This document shows positions 1 to 9,751 of a stretch of 64,000 nt of DNA, piece after piece; the stretch's first letter is position 1, and every line of letters begins with the position of its first letter. The DNA comes from QHXW01 sp035297145 (GTDB lineage: Bacteria > Acidobacteriota > Terriglobia > Bryobacterales > Bryobacteraceae), in assembly GCA_035297145.1 (NCBI GenBank), contig DATGZN010000046.1, positions 62,001-126,000 of the forward strand, read 5' to 3'. Both the position numbers and the translations under genes were made by a program. The notes under the pieces were generated by a model. It saw only the letters and a program-made list of their open reading frames with translations. It searched no databases and was not told the origin of the DNA.

Positions 1-2
1 CG

Positions 3-2546
3 GTAGACGAGGCAAGTTTCCGCTTGAGTTTTCCTGGGGCAAATCCCGCGTCTCGCCTGGAGGGCATGGGGCCGTCCGCGGCGCGCGTTAACTTCTTAGT
101 GGGGGCGCCGGCCCAGTGGAGGACGGACCTTCCGGCTTGGGACGCCATCGCATACCGCGCCATTTTTCCCGGCGTCGATCTGATCTATTCTTCCACCCGC
201 GATCGCTTGAAATCAGATTTCATCGTGTCGCCCGGCGCCGATCCCGAATCCATCCGGCTGCGCTACGAGAGTGGGGCAATTCATCTGGACGGAGCGGGCG
301 CACTGGTGGTACCTGCTGGCCGCAGCGCATTCCGTGAGGAGCCACCCGTCATTTATCAGGAAATCGCGGGCGAGCGAGTCGCGGTGGAGGGCGCTTATCG
401 GCTGCGCCACGATGGAACGGTCGGGTTTCGCGTCGGACCGTATGACCATCGGCAACCGCTCATCATCGATCCCGCGCTCAGCTACAGCACGTTTCTTGGT
501 GGGAATGGGATGGGCGCCGTTACCTCCATTGCCGTGGACGGTGCGGGAAATGCTTACCTGGCTGGATGGACCACGTCCACAAATTTACCGACAGTGAACG
601 CCGTTCAATCGCAACAGAAAGGCAGCGTCGACGCCTTCGTTGCCAAGCTCGGCCCAGGCGGCAACAGCCTGATCTACTGCACGTATCTTGGCGGGCGTAG
701 CGACGATCGCGCTTTTGGAATCGCCGTGGACTCTTCCGGCAATGCATATGTCACCGGCTGGACGGGATCCGGCGCATTTCCAGTTGTTTCACCCGCCCAA
801 TCTACGCTGGCCGGAGGAAAAGATGCTTTCGTAGCCAAATTGAATCCGGCAGGCAACAGCTTGATCTATAGCACGTACCTCGGCGGCGCCGGCAACGACA
901 GTGGCAACGGCATTGCCGTCGATGCAGCAGGCAACGCGTACGTGGCCGGCTACACGTACTCATCGAACTTCCCCACGCTGAGCGCCTACCAGACTTCAAA
1001 CAATGGAACAGAGAATGCGTTCATAGCCAAATTGAGTTCCGCTGGAACGCTGATCTATAGCACCTACCTGGGCGGCAATGGGAGCGATGGCGCGGCGGCA
1101 ATTGCGGTGGACAGCGCGGGCAACGCCTACATCACGGGCGGTACTACTTCGACCAACTTTCCCACTGCATCGCCCCTGCAGTCTGCCAACGGCGGCAATC
1201 AGGACGCGTTCATCACGAAACTGAACGCGACGGGCAACGGGCTGATCTACAGCACATATCTGGGGGGCTCCGGTGGCGCGGCCGGGTCGATGGAAGCCGG
1301 CACAGCTATCGCCGTAGGCGCAACGGGCGCAGCCTATGTCGCTGGCGTCACCAACTCCACCAATTTCCCTGTGACTTCCGGAGCTTTGCAGCCGGCTTAC
1401 ACTGGTGGCGGAAGTGATGCATTCGTAGCGAAACTGTCTCCCGCCGGCACGAGCCTCGTGTACTCAACCTACCTCGGCGGCAGCAGCTTTGATTACGCCT
1501 CTGGCATCGCTGTCGATTCATTTGGAAACGCCTACGTTACCGGTTACACCGGTTCTTCCGACTTTTGGAGCTTGCGCGCTGTGCAGTCCGGGAATGACGG
1601 TCTTTACGACGCCTTTCTAACGAAGCTGAATCCAACCGGCGCAGCGATCCTCTCCAGCACCTACCTGGGAGGTAGTGGGAGCGATTCGGCCAACGCCGTG
1701 GCGATCGATTCCCTAGGCAACGCATTCATCGCCGGACTCACACAATCCGGCGATTTCCCGCTGAGCAACCCTCTGCAAACGGTGAATGGTGATTCGTACA
1801 GCGGCTTCGTCTCCAAGATCTCGCCAGGCTGGATGGCCGGCGTTTTTCTCAATGGCTCGTGGTACATCGATCGCAACCGCAACGGCGGCTATGACGGCCC
1901 CGCAGCCGGAGACGAGACATTCTCATTCGGACAGGCGGGCGATGTGCCGGTCGCCGGTGATTGGACCGGATCGGGCACGATCAAGATCGGCGTCTTCCGC
2001 GGCGGCCAATGGCTGCTCGACTGCAACGGCAATGGCGTCTGGGATGGCGTCGCTGGCGGCGATTGCCTATACACCTTCGGGCAAGCTGGCGATGTTCCCG
2101 TGGTCGGTGACTGGAACGGCAACGGGAAGGCCAAAATCGGCGTGTTTCGCGGCGGCTTCTGGATGCTGGATGTCAACGGCAATGGCGTGTGGGACGGAAC
2201 CAGCGGTGGCGATAACGGGTTCTATCTAGGCAATGCCGCTTACAAGCCGGTCGTGGGCGACTGGAGCGGTTCCGGAACCAGCAAGGCCGGCGTCTTCCTC
2301 AACGGCACCTGGTATCTCGACACCACCGGCAGTGGCCAATGGGATCAAGCCGCCTACTTCGGCCAGGAAGGCGATATTCCCGTCATCGGTGACTGGAGTA
2401 ATTCCGGCAAGTCGTACATCGGTGTCTTCCGCAACGGCTATTGGATTGTAGACATGGACGGCACCTGGACCTACGATGGCATCGGCACCGGCGACAGCGC
2501 ATTCTGGCTTGGCAATTCGTCGTTCACGCCCGTGGTCATGCGCTGA
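3..2546 (+). CDS. SBBP-repeat beta-propeller surface protein, 5'-partial
   Basis: The reading frame is open to the left window edge, so the true start is probably outside; the first in-window start would be TTG at 24. The N-terminal ~150 residues resemble the domain that precedes SBBP repeats (motif YRAIFPGVDLIYSS). From about residue 150 to 590 there are seven or more copies of an SBBP-type repeat (YSTYLGG ... AVD..GNAY..G.T.S..FP), each expected to form a propeller blade. The last ~240 residues hold four to five copies of another repeat (GVF..G.W..D.NGNG.WDG ... PVVGDW). Such proteins are secreted or surface-attached and often adhesive; no catalytic residues are visible, so the precise role is unknown. 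Confidence 0.85.
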   Translation, partial: VDEASFRLSFPGANPASRLEGMGPSAARVNFLVGAPAQWRTDLPAWDAIAYRAIFPGVDLIYSSTRDRLKSDFIVSPGADPESIRLRYESGAIHLDGAGALVVPAGRSAFREEPPVIYQEIAGERVAVEGAYRLRHDGTVGFRVGPYDHRQPLIIDPALSYSTFLGGNGMGAVTSIAVDGAGNAYLAGWTTSTNLPTVNAVQSQQKGSVDAFVAKLGPGGNSLIYCTYLGGRSDDRAFGIAVDSSGNAYVTGWTGSGAFPVVSPAQSTLAGGKDAFVAKLNPAGNSLIYSTYLGGAGNDSGNGIAVDAAGNAYVAGYTYSSNFPTLSAYQTSNNGTENAFIAKLSSAGTLIYSTYLGGNGSDGAAAIAVDSAGNAYITGGTTSTNFPTASPLQSANGGNQDAFITKLNATGNGLIYSTYLGGSGGAAGSMEAGTAIAVGATGAAYVAGVTNSTNFPVTSGALQPAYTGGGSDAFVAKLSPAGTSLVYSTYLGGSSFDYASGIAVDSFGNAYVTGYTGSSDFWSLRAVQSGNDGLYDAFLTKLNPTGAAILSSTYLGGSGSDSANAVAIDSLGNAFIAGLTQSGDFPLSNPLQTVNGDSYSGFVSKISPGWMAGVFLNGSWYIDRNRNGGYDGPAAGDETFSFGQAGDVPVAGDWTGSGTIKIGVFRGGQWLLDCNGNGVWDGVAGGDCLYTFGQAGDVPVVGDWNGNGKAKIGVFRGGFWMLDVNGNGVWDGTSGGDNGFYLGNAAYKPVVGDWSGSGTSKAGVFLNGTWYLDTTGSGQWDQAAYFGQEGDIPVIGDWSNSGKSYIGVFRNGYWIVDMDGTWTYDGIGTGDSAFWLGNSSFTPVVMR

Positions 2547-2550
2547 ACCC

Positions 2551-2596
2551 CGTAGCGCGGGGATACCGCGCCTTTGGCGGGATACCCGCGGGTTCT
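2551..2596 (+). repeat. REP-like palindromic repeat, copy A
   Basis: A 46-bp GC-rich sequence containing GTAGCGCGGGGATACC and GGCGGGATACCCGC. Its two halves can fold on each other. It recurs with few changes at 9688-9729, 38002-38049 and, inverted, at 38066-38106. It lies just after the stop of the SBBP gene and before miaB. Confidence 0.7.
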
Positions 2597-2674
2597 AACC
2601 GGCGACACCCAATCCACACAGCCTGCGACCCACCCGGCAACCCGCCCACGCCCTCACGCTAAAATAGCTAGTAC

Positions 2675-3997
2675 GTGACGGCCAAGACCTTTTACATCGA
2701 AACGTTCGGTTGCCAGATGAACGCCCATGACTCTGAGAAAGTCATCGGCACCTTACTGTCCAAGGGCTATACGCAAGTGGAGACCGCCGAAGCGGCCGAG
2801 CTCGTTCTCTACAACACCTGCAGCATTCGCGACAAGGCAGAGCAGAAAGTTTTCCACCGGCTCCAGCAGTTCAAGCGCGATGCGGGAAAAGGCAAAGTAT
2901 TCGGCGTCCTCGGTTGCGTGGCCCAGCAAGAGGGCGAAAAGATCTTCGACCGAGCCCCGCATGTGAGCCTCGTCGCCGGCTCGGCCAGTTATACGAAACT
3001 GCCGCAAATGCTAGTGCAGCTCGAAGCGGGCGGCCGCCGCGTCACCGGGCTGAGTCTCGATACCGACGAGACATTCGAAACGCCGTTCACCCGGCGTGAC
3101 AATCCGCATCGCGCCTACATCACCATCATCGAGGGCTGCGACAAATCGTGCGCCTACTGCGTGGTTCCGTTCACGCGCGGCCCCGAACGCAGCCGCACCA
3201 GCGCCAGCGTGATGGAGGAAGCGCGCCATCTCGCAGACACCGGATACACCGAAATTCAGCTTCTGGGGCAAAACGTCAACAGCTACCGCGATCCCTCACC
3301 TGCGGGATGGGATTTCGCCACGCTACTGGCGCGCGTTGGTGAGGTTCCCGGCATCCGGCGTGTGCGGTTCACCACCTCGCATCCACGGGATTTCGTCAAG
3401 CCGATCGTGGATGCCATCGACGCCAATCCGGCGCTGTGCGACCACGTGCACCTGCCCGTCCAGTCGGGATCGAACCATGTACTAAGCGCCATGGACCGGC
3501 TCTACACTCGCGAGGAATACATGCGCCGGATCGAGTGGTTGAAGAACGCGCGCCGCAACATCGCCATCACGACCGACATCATCGTCGGCTTCCCCGGCGA
3601 GACTGAAGCCGACTTCAACCAAACCCTCGCGCTGCTGGACGAGGTCCAATACGACTCTCTGTTCAGTTTCAAATATTCCCCTCGTCCCAACACTGCCGCA
3701 CAGAATCTTGGTGACCAGATTCCCGAAGGAGAAAAGACGCGCCGCCTCATGGTTCTGCAAGAACGCCAGCGCGCGATTCAGATCCGGCGCAATTCCGAGG
3801 CCGTGGGCATGGTTCAGGAAGTTCACGTGGAAGGCAAAAACCAGGCGCTGGGACAATGGATCGGCCGCACTTCCCAAAATCGCACTCTGAATTTCACACA
3901 CGCGACGATGGACGGCGAAAATCTGGTTGGCAGCTACCTCAACGTGCGTGTGACGCGCGCGGGACCGAACTCGCTGGTAGGCGAGAGTGTGATGTAA
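2675..3997 (+). CDS. miaB: tRNA-2-methylthio-N6-dimethylallyladenosine synthase MiaB
   Basis: A 440-residue radical SAM methylthiotransferase that adds the 2-methylthio group to i6A37 of tRNAs reading UNN codons. The N-terminal UPF0004 domain carries the three cluster cysteines C13 (FGCQMN), C49 (YNTCSIRDKAE) and C81 (LGCVAQ). The radical SAM cluster is C155-x3-C159-x2-C162 (GCDKSCAYC). A TRAM domain occupies the last ~65 residues. Length and the CSIR and RGPERSR motifs fit MiaB rather than MtaB or RimO. The start is GTG at 2675; no strong Shine-Dalgarno is visible. The bifunctional nuclease gene follows after 22 bp, so the two may be cotranscribed. Confidence 0.95.
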   Translation: MTAKTFYIETFGCQMNAHDSEKVIGTLLSKGYTQVETAEAAELVLYNTCSIRDKAEQKVFHRLQQFKRDAGKGKVFGVLGCVAQQEGEKIFDRAPHVSLVAGSASYTKLPQMLVQLEAGGRRVTGLSLDTDETFETPFTRRDNPHRAYITIIEGCDKSCAYCVVPFTRGPERSRTSASVMEEARHLADTGYTEIQLLGQNVNSYRDPSPAGWDFATLLARVGEVPGIRRVRFTTSHPRDFVKPIVDAIDANPALCDHVHLPVQSGSNHVLSAMDRLYTREEYMRRIEWLKNARRNIAITTDIIVGFPGETEADFNQTLALLDEVQYDSLFSFKYSPRPNTAAQNLGDQIPEGEKTRRLMVLQERQRAIQIRRNSEAVGMVQEVHVEGKNQALGQWIGRTSQNRTLNFTHATMDGENLVGSYLNVRVTRAGPNSLVGESVM

Positions 3998-4019
3998 TGG
4001 TTTCGGAGGAGGCGATGGT

Positions 4020-4505
4020 ATGGAAGTCGAAATGAAAATTCGTGGCTTGATGATGGATCCGGGCACGAACATGCCGATCGTCATTTTGAAAGACATCAAC
4101 AGCAGCACGGTGCTTCCCATCTGGGTCGGCATCTACGAAGCCAACGCCATCGCGCTCGAAATTGAAAAAGTCTCGACTCCACGCCCCATGACTCACGACC
4201 TGATGAAAAGCGTGCTGCTGGGCCTGCGAACCGGCATCCGAAAAGTCGTGGTGAACGAACTGAAAGAGGACACCTTCTACGCCGTCATCTGGCTGGAACG
4301 CGATGGCGAGCTGATCTCGGTGGACTCCCGGCCGAGCGATGCCCTGGCCCTCGCGCTGCGGCTCGATTGTCCGATCTTTGTCGAGGATGGCGTTCTCAAG
4401 AATTCGAAACTCGCCGCCGCTACGTCGGACAAAATCAATAACGAAGAACTGCGCCGCTGGCTGGAAGGTCTCAACGACGAGGACCTCGGCCGCTACAAGA
4501 TGTAG
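4020..4505 (+). CDS. Bifunctional nuclease (BFN/DUF151) domain protein
   Basis: A 161-residue protein that is almost entirely a BFN domain: MKIRGLMMDPGTNMPIVILK at the N terminus, LPIWVGIYEANAIALEIE, THDLMKS, and SRPSDALALALR near residue 110. Members have been reported with DNase and RNase activity, but many bacterial copies are uncharacterised. GGAGG at 4004-4008 sits 11 bases upstream of the ATG, supporting this start. It lies 22 bp after miaB on the same strand. Confidence 0.9.
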   Translation: MEVEMKIRGLMMDPGTNMPIVILKDINSSTVLPIWVGIYEANAIALEIEKVSTPRPMTHDLMKSVLLGLRTGIRKVVVNELKEDTFYAVIWLERDGELISVDSRPSDALALALRLDCPIFVEDGVLKNSKLAAATSDKINNEELRRWLEGLNDEDLGRYKM

Positions 4506-4534
4506 CTCGTTCCGCCAACTTGGAAAACCCGGAA

Positions 4535-5008
4535 ATGGCCGCAAGTCCGAAGGCCGCATCTCTTGCCGATCTGGCGGAGTGTCTCCAACTCCTCGGAAGC
4601 CGTCCGCTTAAACTGATTGCTGACGCCGTTCAACCTGCGTTTCGCGAGTCTTTTTGGGACGATCCCCAGTGGAAGTTCTCGCGTGATGCCGACACCATTG
4701 CCGATAAGAAGCTGCTTCCCTTCCCTGAGGACTCGTTTCAATTCTCCCTCGCTAACGAGCAATCCAAGCAGGATTTTCATCTCCACTCCAGCGTCTTGGA
4801 GATCTATGCTTCAAACTTCCCGCTTGAGCTTCGCTACACAACAGGCGCGGAAGAAAAGAATATCGGCGTGCCTTCGGGGATTCTCATCGTGCCGCCAGGC
4901 GTTGCCCACTGCGTAAAGCTGCATGGATTGACTTTTGTGTTTCAGGTAGCGATCAGCGGAAAGGTTCACAACGATAAGGTCATGGTCGAATCGCCGGCCA
5001 GACCATGA
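4535..5008 (+). CDS. Hypothetical cupin-like protein
   Basis: About 157 residues from ATG 4535 (a TTG at 4520 is also possible). The second half alternates short beta-strand-like segments with DFHLHSSVLEIYASN, GILIVPPGVAHCVKLHG and FVFQVAISGKVHNDK. The HLH and PPGVAH elements recall metal-binding cupin folds. No family is firmly recognised. It follows the BFN gene closely and converges with the GH57 gene (11 bp between stops). Confidence 0.7.
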   Translation: MAASPKAASLADLAECLQLLGSRPLKLIADAVQPAFRESFWDDPQWKFSRDADTIADKKLLPFPEDSFQFSLANEQSKQDFHLHSSVLEIYASNFPLELRYTTGAEEKNIGVPSGILIVPPGVAHCVKLHGLTFVFQVAISGKVHNDKVMVESPARP

Positions 5009-5018
5009 GTTAGCGCCA

Positions 5019-7124
5019 TTATGCCGTCCAATCCCCTGGCTCCGCCGTCGCCATGTGCAGCCATCCCTCGTGCGGTAGAGTGCCCAGCGGCAGACCGCCC
5101 TGCCACAAGGAAATCGAGAATTGCAGCGGGACGCCGGCTGCCGCTCCGATGACGCGAAACGGCACTTCTATTTCGAGCAACCGCGCTAACGCGGCCTTCA
5201 CTTCCATCGACGCCGCCATGACTGCACCGCTCTCGATCTTCACCGCCACCGTTATCGGTTCTGAGCCGGCGCGCACAACGAAGCGAACCCGCAGCTCGGC
5301 GCCTCCGGCCATGTCGTCAATCCGCGTGTCGAAGTCAAGCCGCAAGTAAGCCGACGCGCCATCCGTGCCGTAGTGCACCTCGCGAATCGGGAATTGCCGC
5401 CCATGCATGGCGCCCGATCTCGGATCGCCGCGATACACCCCTGCGCCCAGCCATTCAAAGTACGTCGTCACCTCGCCGTCAATCACGGGATGTATGAAGC
5501 CGGCTGGCTCTTGCCGGAATTCCTCCGCGGCGACCTTCAGGATGGGCCGCGAGAGCTTGTCTGGCGGATGCTGGCCAAGTGCGCGGTATACGTTGGCCAG
5601 GTGGCTGCGGTACAGCCGGTCGAAATCGGGACGGTTCGCTGACTCATGTTCAGGACCGTACCACCAGCACCAATCGCTTCCCTCGGCAATCAGCAATTCT
5701 TCGAGAGCCAGACGCCTGTTCTCCTCCGCCACCCCTTGCGCCGCATCGAACACTTCACGCGTCTCCAGCAGGTATTCCCACGCTTGATTGTCCTCTGCCG
5801 CCCCGATCCAAACATCGAAGTTCGCGCCGATCCATGACCCCGGAAAAATGTGATCGAGCGAGTCCGCTTCGATTCGGCTCAGCGCTTCGCTCACCGTCAG
5901 CGCAGTCATGTCCGGCGCTTCAGAGATCCGATGATAAAGCTCTCGCAGGAACGGGCGTCCGTTCTGGTGGTAGTACTCCCATGCATTTTCACCGTCGAGG
6001 ATAATGGGTACCAGTGCATCGCGCCCGCGTGACAACATCGAGCGGCAGTTTTCCCGAATGCGCCCGAGGAAGTCCTGCACCGCTTCGCGGGCTTCCATCC
6101 GCGAATAGACAAATCCGATCAGATCGCTGAGGTAGTGGTCGCGGAAGATCACGCGGATCTCGCTGCCCTGCTGGGTCCAGCGATAAGGCCTGTACAGTGC
6201 CTCTACTCCGCTGGCCCGCTCCAGCGTCCGGTCCAGTACGCCGCTGTCGGTCGCTGCCCAATGGAATCCCGTGTCCGCGGCCAGCCGGAAGACCTCATCA
6301 GAGACAGAGCCCTCTGAGGGCCACAAGCCTACAGGCGTGCTTTGGAACTCGGACGAAATGTAGTCGCGTGCCATCCGAAGCTGCCGTGCGGCATCCTGAG
6401 GGTAGTGAAAGCGGCGCGGAAGGGTCACGCCTGGATGGGAAATCGCGGCGATATCGGAGTCGCACAGTAAAGGCAGGATCGGGTGATAGTAAGGCGTCGT
6501 GGAAATCTCGATCTGTCCGGAACTGGCGGCTTGGTGATAAGCGGGAATGACCAGTCCGAGAATCTGTTTCTGTTTTTCGAGCATCAACGCCTGGTCCGCG
6601 AGATCGAAGTTGCGGCCCTTGCGGATGAGCTCGCGAACCACCGGATCGTTCTCCAGGAACTCTTCATCAAACCAGGCGATCTGCGAAAGGATTTGCAGAT
6701 CGCGAAACTCCTGGGCCGAAAACGCCCATTTCGTATAGGTGGAATCTTTCTGCGCGCGGCGTGCTTCGTAAAGTTCGGCGTATCGGGGAAAGCGGCCGAT
6801 CATCCGTTCCGGATGCGCGTGAAAGAAATGCTCCAGAATCAGATCACGCTCGGCATCTGTGAGGGCCTCCGCCGGCTTGGCGGCGCACTCTAGAAAAGGA
6901 TCCCGTGCATTGCCGGCGGCGTACTCGGCAACTTGCACCATCATCGACGGCACCAGGTTGAACGTCTGATGGATTTTGGGGAATTCCTCGAGCACATGCA
7001 CCATGCCGTAATAGTCCTTGAGTGCATGAAGCCGGGTCCAGGGCAGATGATACTGCCCCGTGACCAAATCCTTGTAAAACGGCTGGTGCATATGCCACAG
7101 AAAGCACAGGTAGATTTGTGACAT
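5019..7124 (-). CDS. Glycoside hydrolase family 57 protein
   Basis: A 701-residue cytoplasmic-looking protein without a signal peptide. It starts with the GH57 signature HMHQP at residues 11-15. Other conserved regions are GQIEISTTPYYHPILPLL, VGLWPSEGSVSDEV (region with the expected catalytic Glu), FHWAATDSGVL, and IILDGENAWEYY (expected catalytic Asp region). GH57 enzymes act on alpha-glucans (amylase, branching enzyme, 4-alpha-glucanotransferase); the specificity cannot be assigned here. The ~150-residue C-terminal part is beta-rich. The start codon lies 2 bp after the stop of the upstream propeller/phosphoesterase gene, so the two share a transcript. Confidence 0.92.
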   Translation of the reverse strand: MSQIYLCFLWHMHQPFYKDLVTGQYHLPWTRLHALKDYYGMVHVLEEFPKIHQTFNLVPSMMVQVAEYAAGNARDPFLECAAKPAEALTDAERDLILEHFFHAHPERMIGRFPRYAELYEARRAQKDSTYTKWAFSAQEFRDLQILSQIAWFDEEFLENDPVVRELIRKGRNFDLADQALMLEKQKQILGLVIPAYHQAASSGQIEISTTPYYHPILPLLCDSDIAAISHPGVTLPRRFHYPQDAARQLRMARDYISSEFQSTPVGLWPSEGSVSDEVFRLAADTGFHWAATDSGVLDRTLERASGVEALYRPYRWTQQGSEIRVIFRDHYLSDLIGFVYSRMEAREAVQDFLGRIRENCRSMLSRGRDALVPIILDGENAWEYYHQNGRPFLRELYHRISEAPDMTALTVSEALSRIEADSLDHIFPGSWIGANFDVWIGAAEDNQAWEYLLETREVFDAAQGVAEENRRLALEELLIAEGSDWCWWYGPEHESANRPDFDRLYRSHLANVYRALGQHPPDKLSRPILKVAAEEFRQEPAGFIHPVIDGEVTTYFEWLGAGVYRGDPRSGAMHGRQFPIREVHYGTDGASAYLRLDFDTRIDDMAGGAELRVRFVVRAGSEPITVAVKIESGAVMAASMEVKAALARLLEIEVPFRVIGAAAGVPLQFSISLWQGGLPLGTLPHEGWLHMATAEPGDWTA

Positions 7125-7126
7125 GG

Positions 7127-9634
7127 CTATCGCGCGAAGTAGCTCCGAGTCGGCGCCGGTGGCGCCGGACTTCCTCGCAGCGCCAGCCAGAGAATATCGT
7201 TCAGCTCGTTATCATCGGCTCGATCTTCTTCTGTGAAATCCAGCTTCATTGACCTGGAGGCGGTGGCTGAGACCGCGGGGTTGCGCGCATCGAGTGCCAC
7301 GCGTGGCTTTTCGGCGGCATAGGGCGCCGTATCCGCCATCAATTGAAACGCTGCGTGCATAGGACGCGCACCAGCGTCGAAGTGGGTCATGGGATTGAGG
7401 CCCAGCACGAGCTCTATGGTTCGCAGAACGGACGTGGTGTTGTACATCGTACTGTCCACGGCATGGCGGCGGACATACGGCGAAATGACGAATGCAGGCG
7501 AGCGGTGCGAGTCGACGTGATCCGGCCCGTTCTGTGCGTCGTCCTCCAGCACGAAAATCGCTGTCGAGGGCCAGAAGCGGCTGTGTGAGATGCCTTCCAC
7601 AATCGTGCCCAGAGCGTAGTCGTTGTCAGCAACCAATGACAGTGGAGTGAGCTTCCCGGGTACTGTCCCGGAGGTATGATCGTTTGGCAACCGCATAACG
7701 ATGAGTCGCGGCATCTCTCCACTGCTCTCAAACTCAGCCAAATCGCCGAGGAATACTTTCGCTCGCTCCACGTCCGGGTAATCGAGATCGAAGCTTCGAT
7801 AGTGGAGGTTGGTTACATTGCGCAAAACAGGGTCGAGGACCGACTCGACCTGCGTCCCATCGGCAACCGGCGTCTTGAGATTGATCGTGAAATAACCATA
7901 ATTGCGCATGCTGATTCCCGCTGCCCCGGCGTTGGTCCACAGGTAACCGGCCGGCGGAACCGCCGTTGCCTCCAGGCCTTCGTAGTCGTATAGCTTGCGC
8001 CGTCCACCGTAGCTGTTGGGCCACATCCTTTGCACGTAGTCGGAAGCAATCGCGGCCGTGGACCAGTTGTGGCCGTCCGCGCTGACATCCGAGTTCACAT
8101 AGAAATTATCCAGCAGCACGAACTCCCTGGCGATCTTGTGCTGGTTAGGCGTGGCCTGCTCTCCGAACAGGACCAGCGATGGATCGCCGTTGCCCTCCTT
8201 GACGTCGCCCAGCACCTGGTCGTATGAACGGTTTTCCTTCACGATATAGACGATGTGTTCGATGCGCGAAGGCGTACCCGGATGATTGGGAATGGGACCT
8301 GTATTTGCCGTGCCGGCGTCATCCAGACGGGAATCCCGATACGGTGAATTTGCCAGAACAGTCTTCGAGTATTCGCGCAACTGCTCATCTCCAATTGGAT
8401 CGACGAATGAAGCCGTGCCAGTTTGGATGCGTCCCACGTACTGCGGAGCCGCCGCTACGCCTTCATGTACGGACTCGGGACGCCGGGTTGGATTGGGACC
8501 TTGCGGATTCGCATGGGACCCGCCCCCGCGTCCATTCAATACCACCAATCGTCCGTCAGCTAAGGCGCGCGCAGCCGTTGGATACCAACCCGTCGGGACA
8601 AACCCGAGCACGTTGCTGCGATCCTGTGAAACGTCAACGACCGCCACGGCATTCGCGTCCGAGCAGACTACGAAAAGGCGCTTCCCATCAGGGCCTAACG
8701 CAAGCGCGCTCGGCGTCATGCCTAGGGGTTGGCGCGGAGTCATGGCGACATTGATGGATTCGGCCAGCCGCAGTTCGTTCGACTCCGAAACGCCGAAAGC
8801 GTAAACGCTGTTGGTGTTGGCGGCCGACACGAACAGCCGCGCCATCCACGCTTGCTCCCCTTCAGCCGGTTCGTTCTTCCCGGCGAGCCAGACCATGTCG
8901 GTTGGATGCGGGGCCACTCGCACGTTTGCCACGAGGCTGCCATCCTGTGTCTGGTACTGCCCTACCGAACCGTCGGTCCAACTGCTCACGAAGAAAGATC
9001 TGCCACCCGGCGGAAACAGGATGCGATAAGGGCGGCGGCCTGTTTTCACGCGGTCAATCACCATACCCGACTGCGGATTGATCACCACGAGCGAATCATG
9101 ATACAAATCGGCGGCATAAATCAGACGGCCGTCCGGCGTGAGCGCAACGTCTCCGATAAAGTCCCGGTTGGTTCTTTTGTCCTCTGGAACAACGACGAAG
9201 GTGCGCGCCGGCCGCAAGGTGCCTTCCGAAAATGTGAACTCGAACACGGCGGCTTTCGACCCGCCGCCCACATAAACTCGATCGCCTTTGGGTGAGAACG
9301 CCAGACCCAGCCACGCGTCCGCCACCGGAACGCGTGAAATCTCACGCGCGCTTTGGGCATCAATCACGCTGACCGAGGGTGGCTTGTAACCGCCATTCAA
9401 CACCAGCAGGTAGCGGCCATCACGTGACAGGGCCGAAGACATTGGGAATGTGTCCAGCGGTACTTGCTTTCCCGCCGGCGATAGCCGCCATCCACTATTC
9501 AAAAGAAAGCCGCCGTTCCCGAGCGGCCCGACGCGTTCCGGAGGTGCAGGTTGCGAGACCAACACCATACTGAAAATCAGTAGTGCCGCTACGGCACAAA
9601 ACGTCCAGTTAGGTTTCGGTGGGAAATGAGGCAT
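7127..9634 (-). CDS. YVTN/YncE beta-propeller fused to alkaline phosphatase-superfamily phosphoesterase
   Basis: About 835 residues. An N-terminal hydrophobic segment (residues ~11-28) looks like a signal peptide or anchor. Residues ~45-390 form a YVTN-type propeller (DGRYLLVLNGG, GDRVYVGGG, DGRLIYAADLY, DGKRLFVVCSDANAVAVVDV). The second half is a phosphoesterase domain with IVYIVKENRSYDQVLGDV, LLDNFYVNSDVSADGHNW and VLEDDAQNGPDHVDSHRSP, matching metal-ligand regions of the phospholipase C/acid phosphatase family. It is likely periplasmic; the substrate is unknown. ATG 9634 is preferred to the adjacent TTG 9637. Confidence 0.9.
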   Translation of the reverse strand: MPHFPPKPNWTFCAVAALLIFSMVLVSQPAPPERVGPLGNGGFLLNSGWRLSPAGKQVPLDTFPMSSALSRDGRYLLVLNGGYKPPSVSVIDAQSAREISRVPVADAWLGLAFSPKGDRVYVGGGSKAAVFEFTFSEGTLRPARTFVVVPEDKRTNRDFIGDVALTPDGRLIYAADLYHDSLVVINPQSGMVIDRVKTGRRPYRILFPPGGRSFFVSSWTDGSVGQYQTQDGSLVANVRVAPHPTDMVWLAGKNEPAEGEQAWMARLFVSAANTNSVYAFGVSESNELRLAESINVAMTPRQPLGMTPSALALGPDGKRLFVVCSDANAVAVVDVSQDRSNVLGFVPTGWYPTAARALADGRLVVLNGRGGGSHANPQGPNPTRRPESVHEGVAAAPQYVGRIQTGTASFVDPIGDEQLREYSKTVLANSPYRDSRLDDAGTANTGPIPNHPGTPSRIEHIVYIVKENRSYDQVLGDVKEGNGDPSLVLFGEQATPNQHKIAREFVLLDNFYVNSDVSADGHNWSTAAIASDYVQRMWPNSYGGRRKLYDYEGLEATAVPPAGYLWTNAGAAGISMRNYGYFTINLKTPVADGTQVESVLDPVLRNVTNLHYRSFDLDYPDVERAKVFLGDLAEFESSGEMPRLIVMRLPNDHTSGTVPGKLTPLSLVADNDYALGTIVEGISHSRFWPSTAIFVLEDDAQNGPDHVDSHRSPAFVISPYVRRHAVDSTMYNTTSVLRTIELVLGLNPMTHFDAGARPMHAAFQLMADTAPYAAEKPRVALDARNPAVSATASRSMKLDFTEEDRADDNELNDILWLALRGSPAPPAPTRSYFAR

Positions 9635-9687
9635 CAAGAATTCTATAGTGGCACAGGCCGCAGGCCCCGTGACCTTCGACTGGTTCT

Positions 9688-9729
9688 TGTAGCGTGGGGC
9701 GCCCTTTGCGGGACACCCGCGGCTTTTCT
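9688..9729 (+). repeat. REP-like palindromic repeat, copy B
   Basis: A 42-bp copy of the family, starting TGTAGCGTGGGG and ending ACCCGCGGCTTTTCT; the middle is shorter than in copies A and C. It lies between the start of the phosphoesterase gene and the end of moaA. Confidence 0.65.
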
Positions 9730-9751
9730 GTCGTTGGGAGCGGCCCGCGCT

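Noticed and set aside
500..1800. Regularly spaced repeats resembling a CRISPR array
   Set aside because: They are degenerate coding repeats of the SBBP propeller, variable in sequence and in frame.
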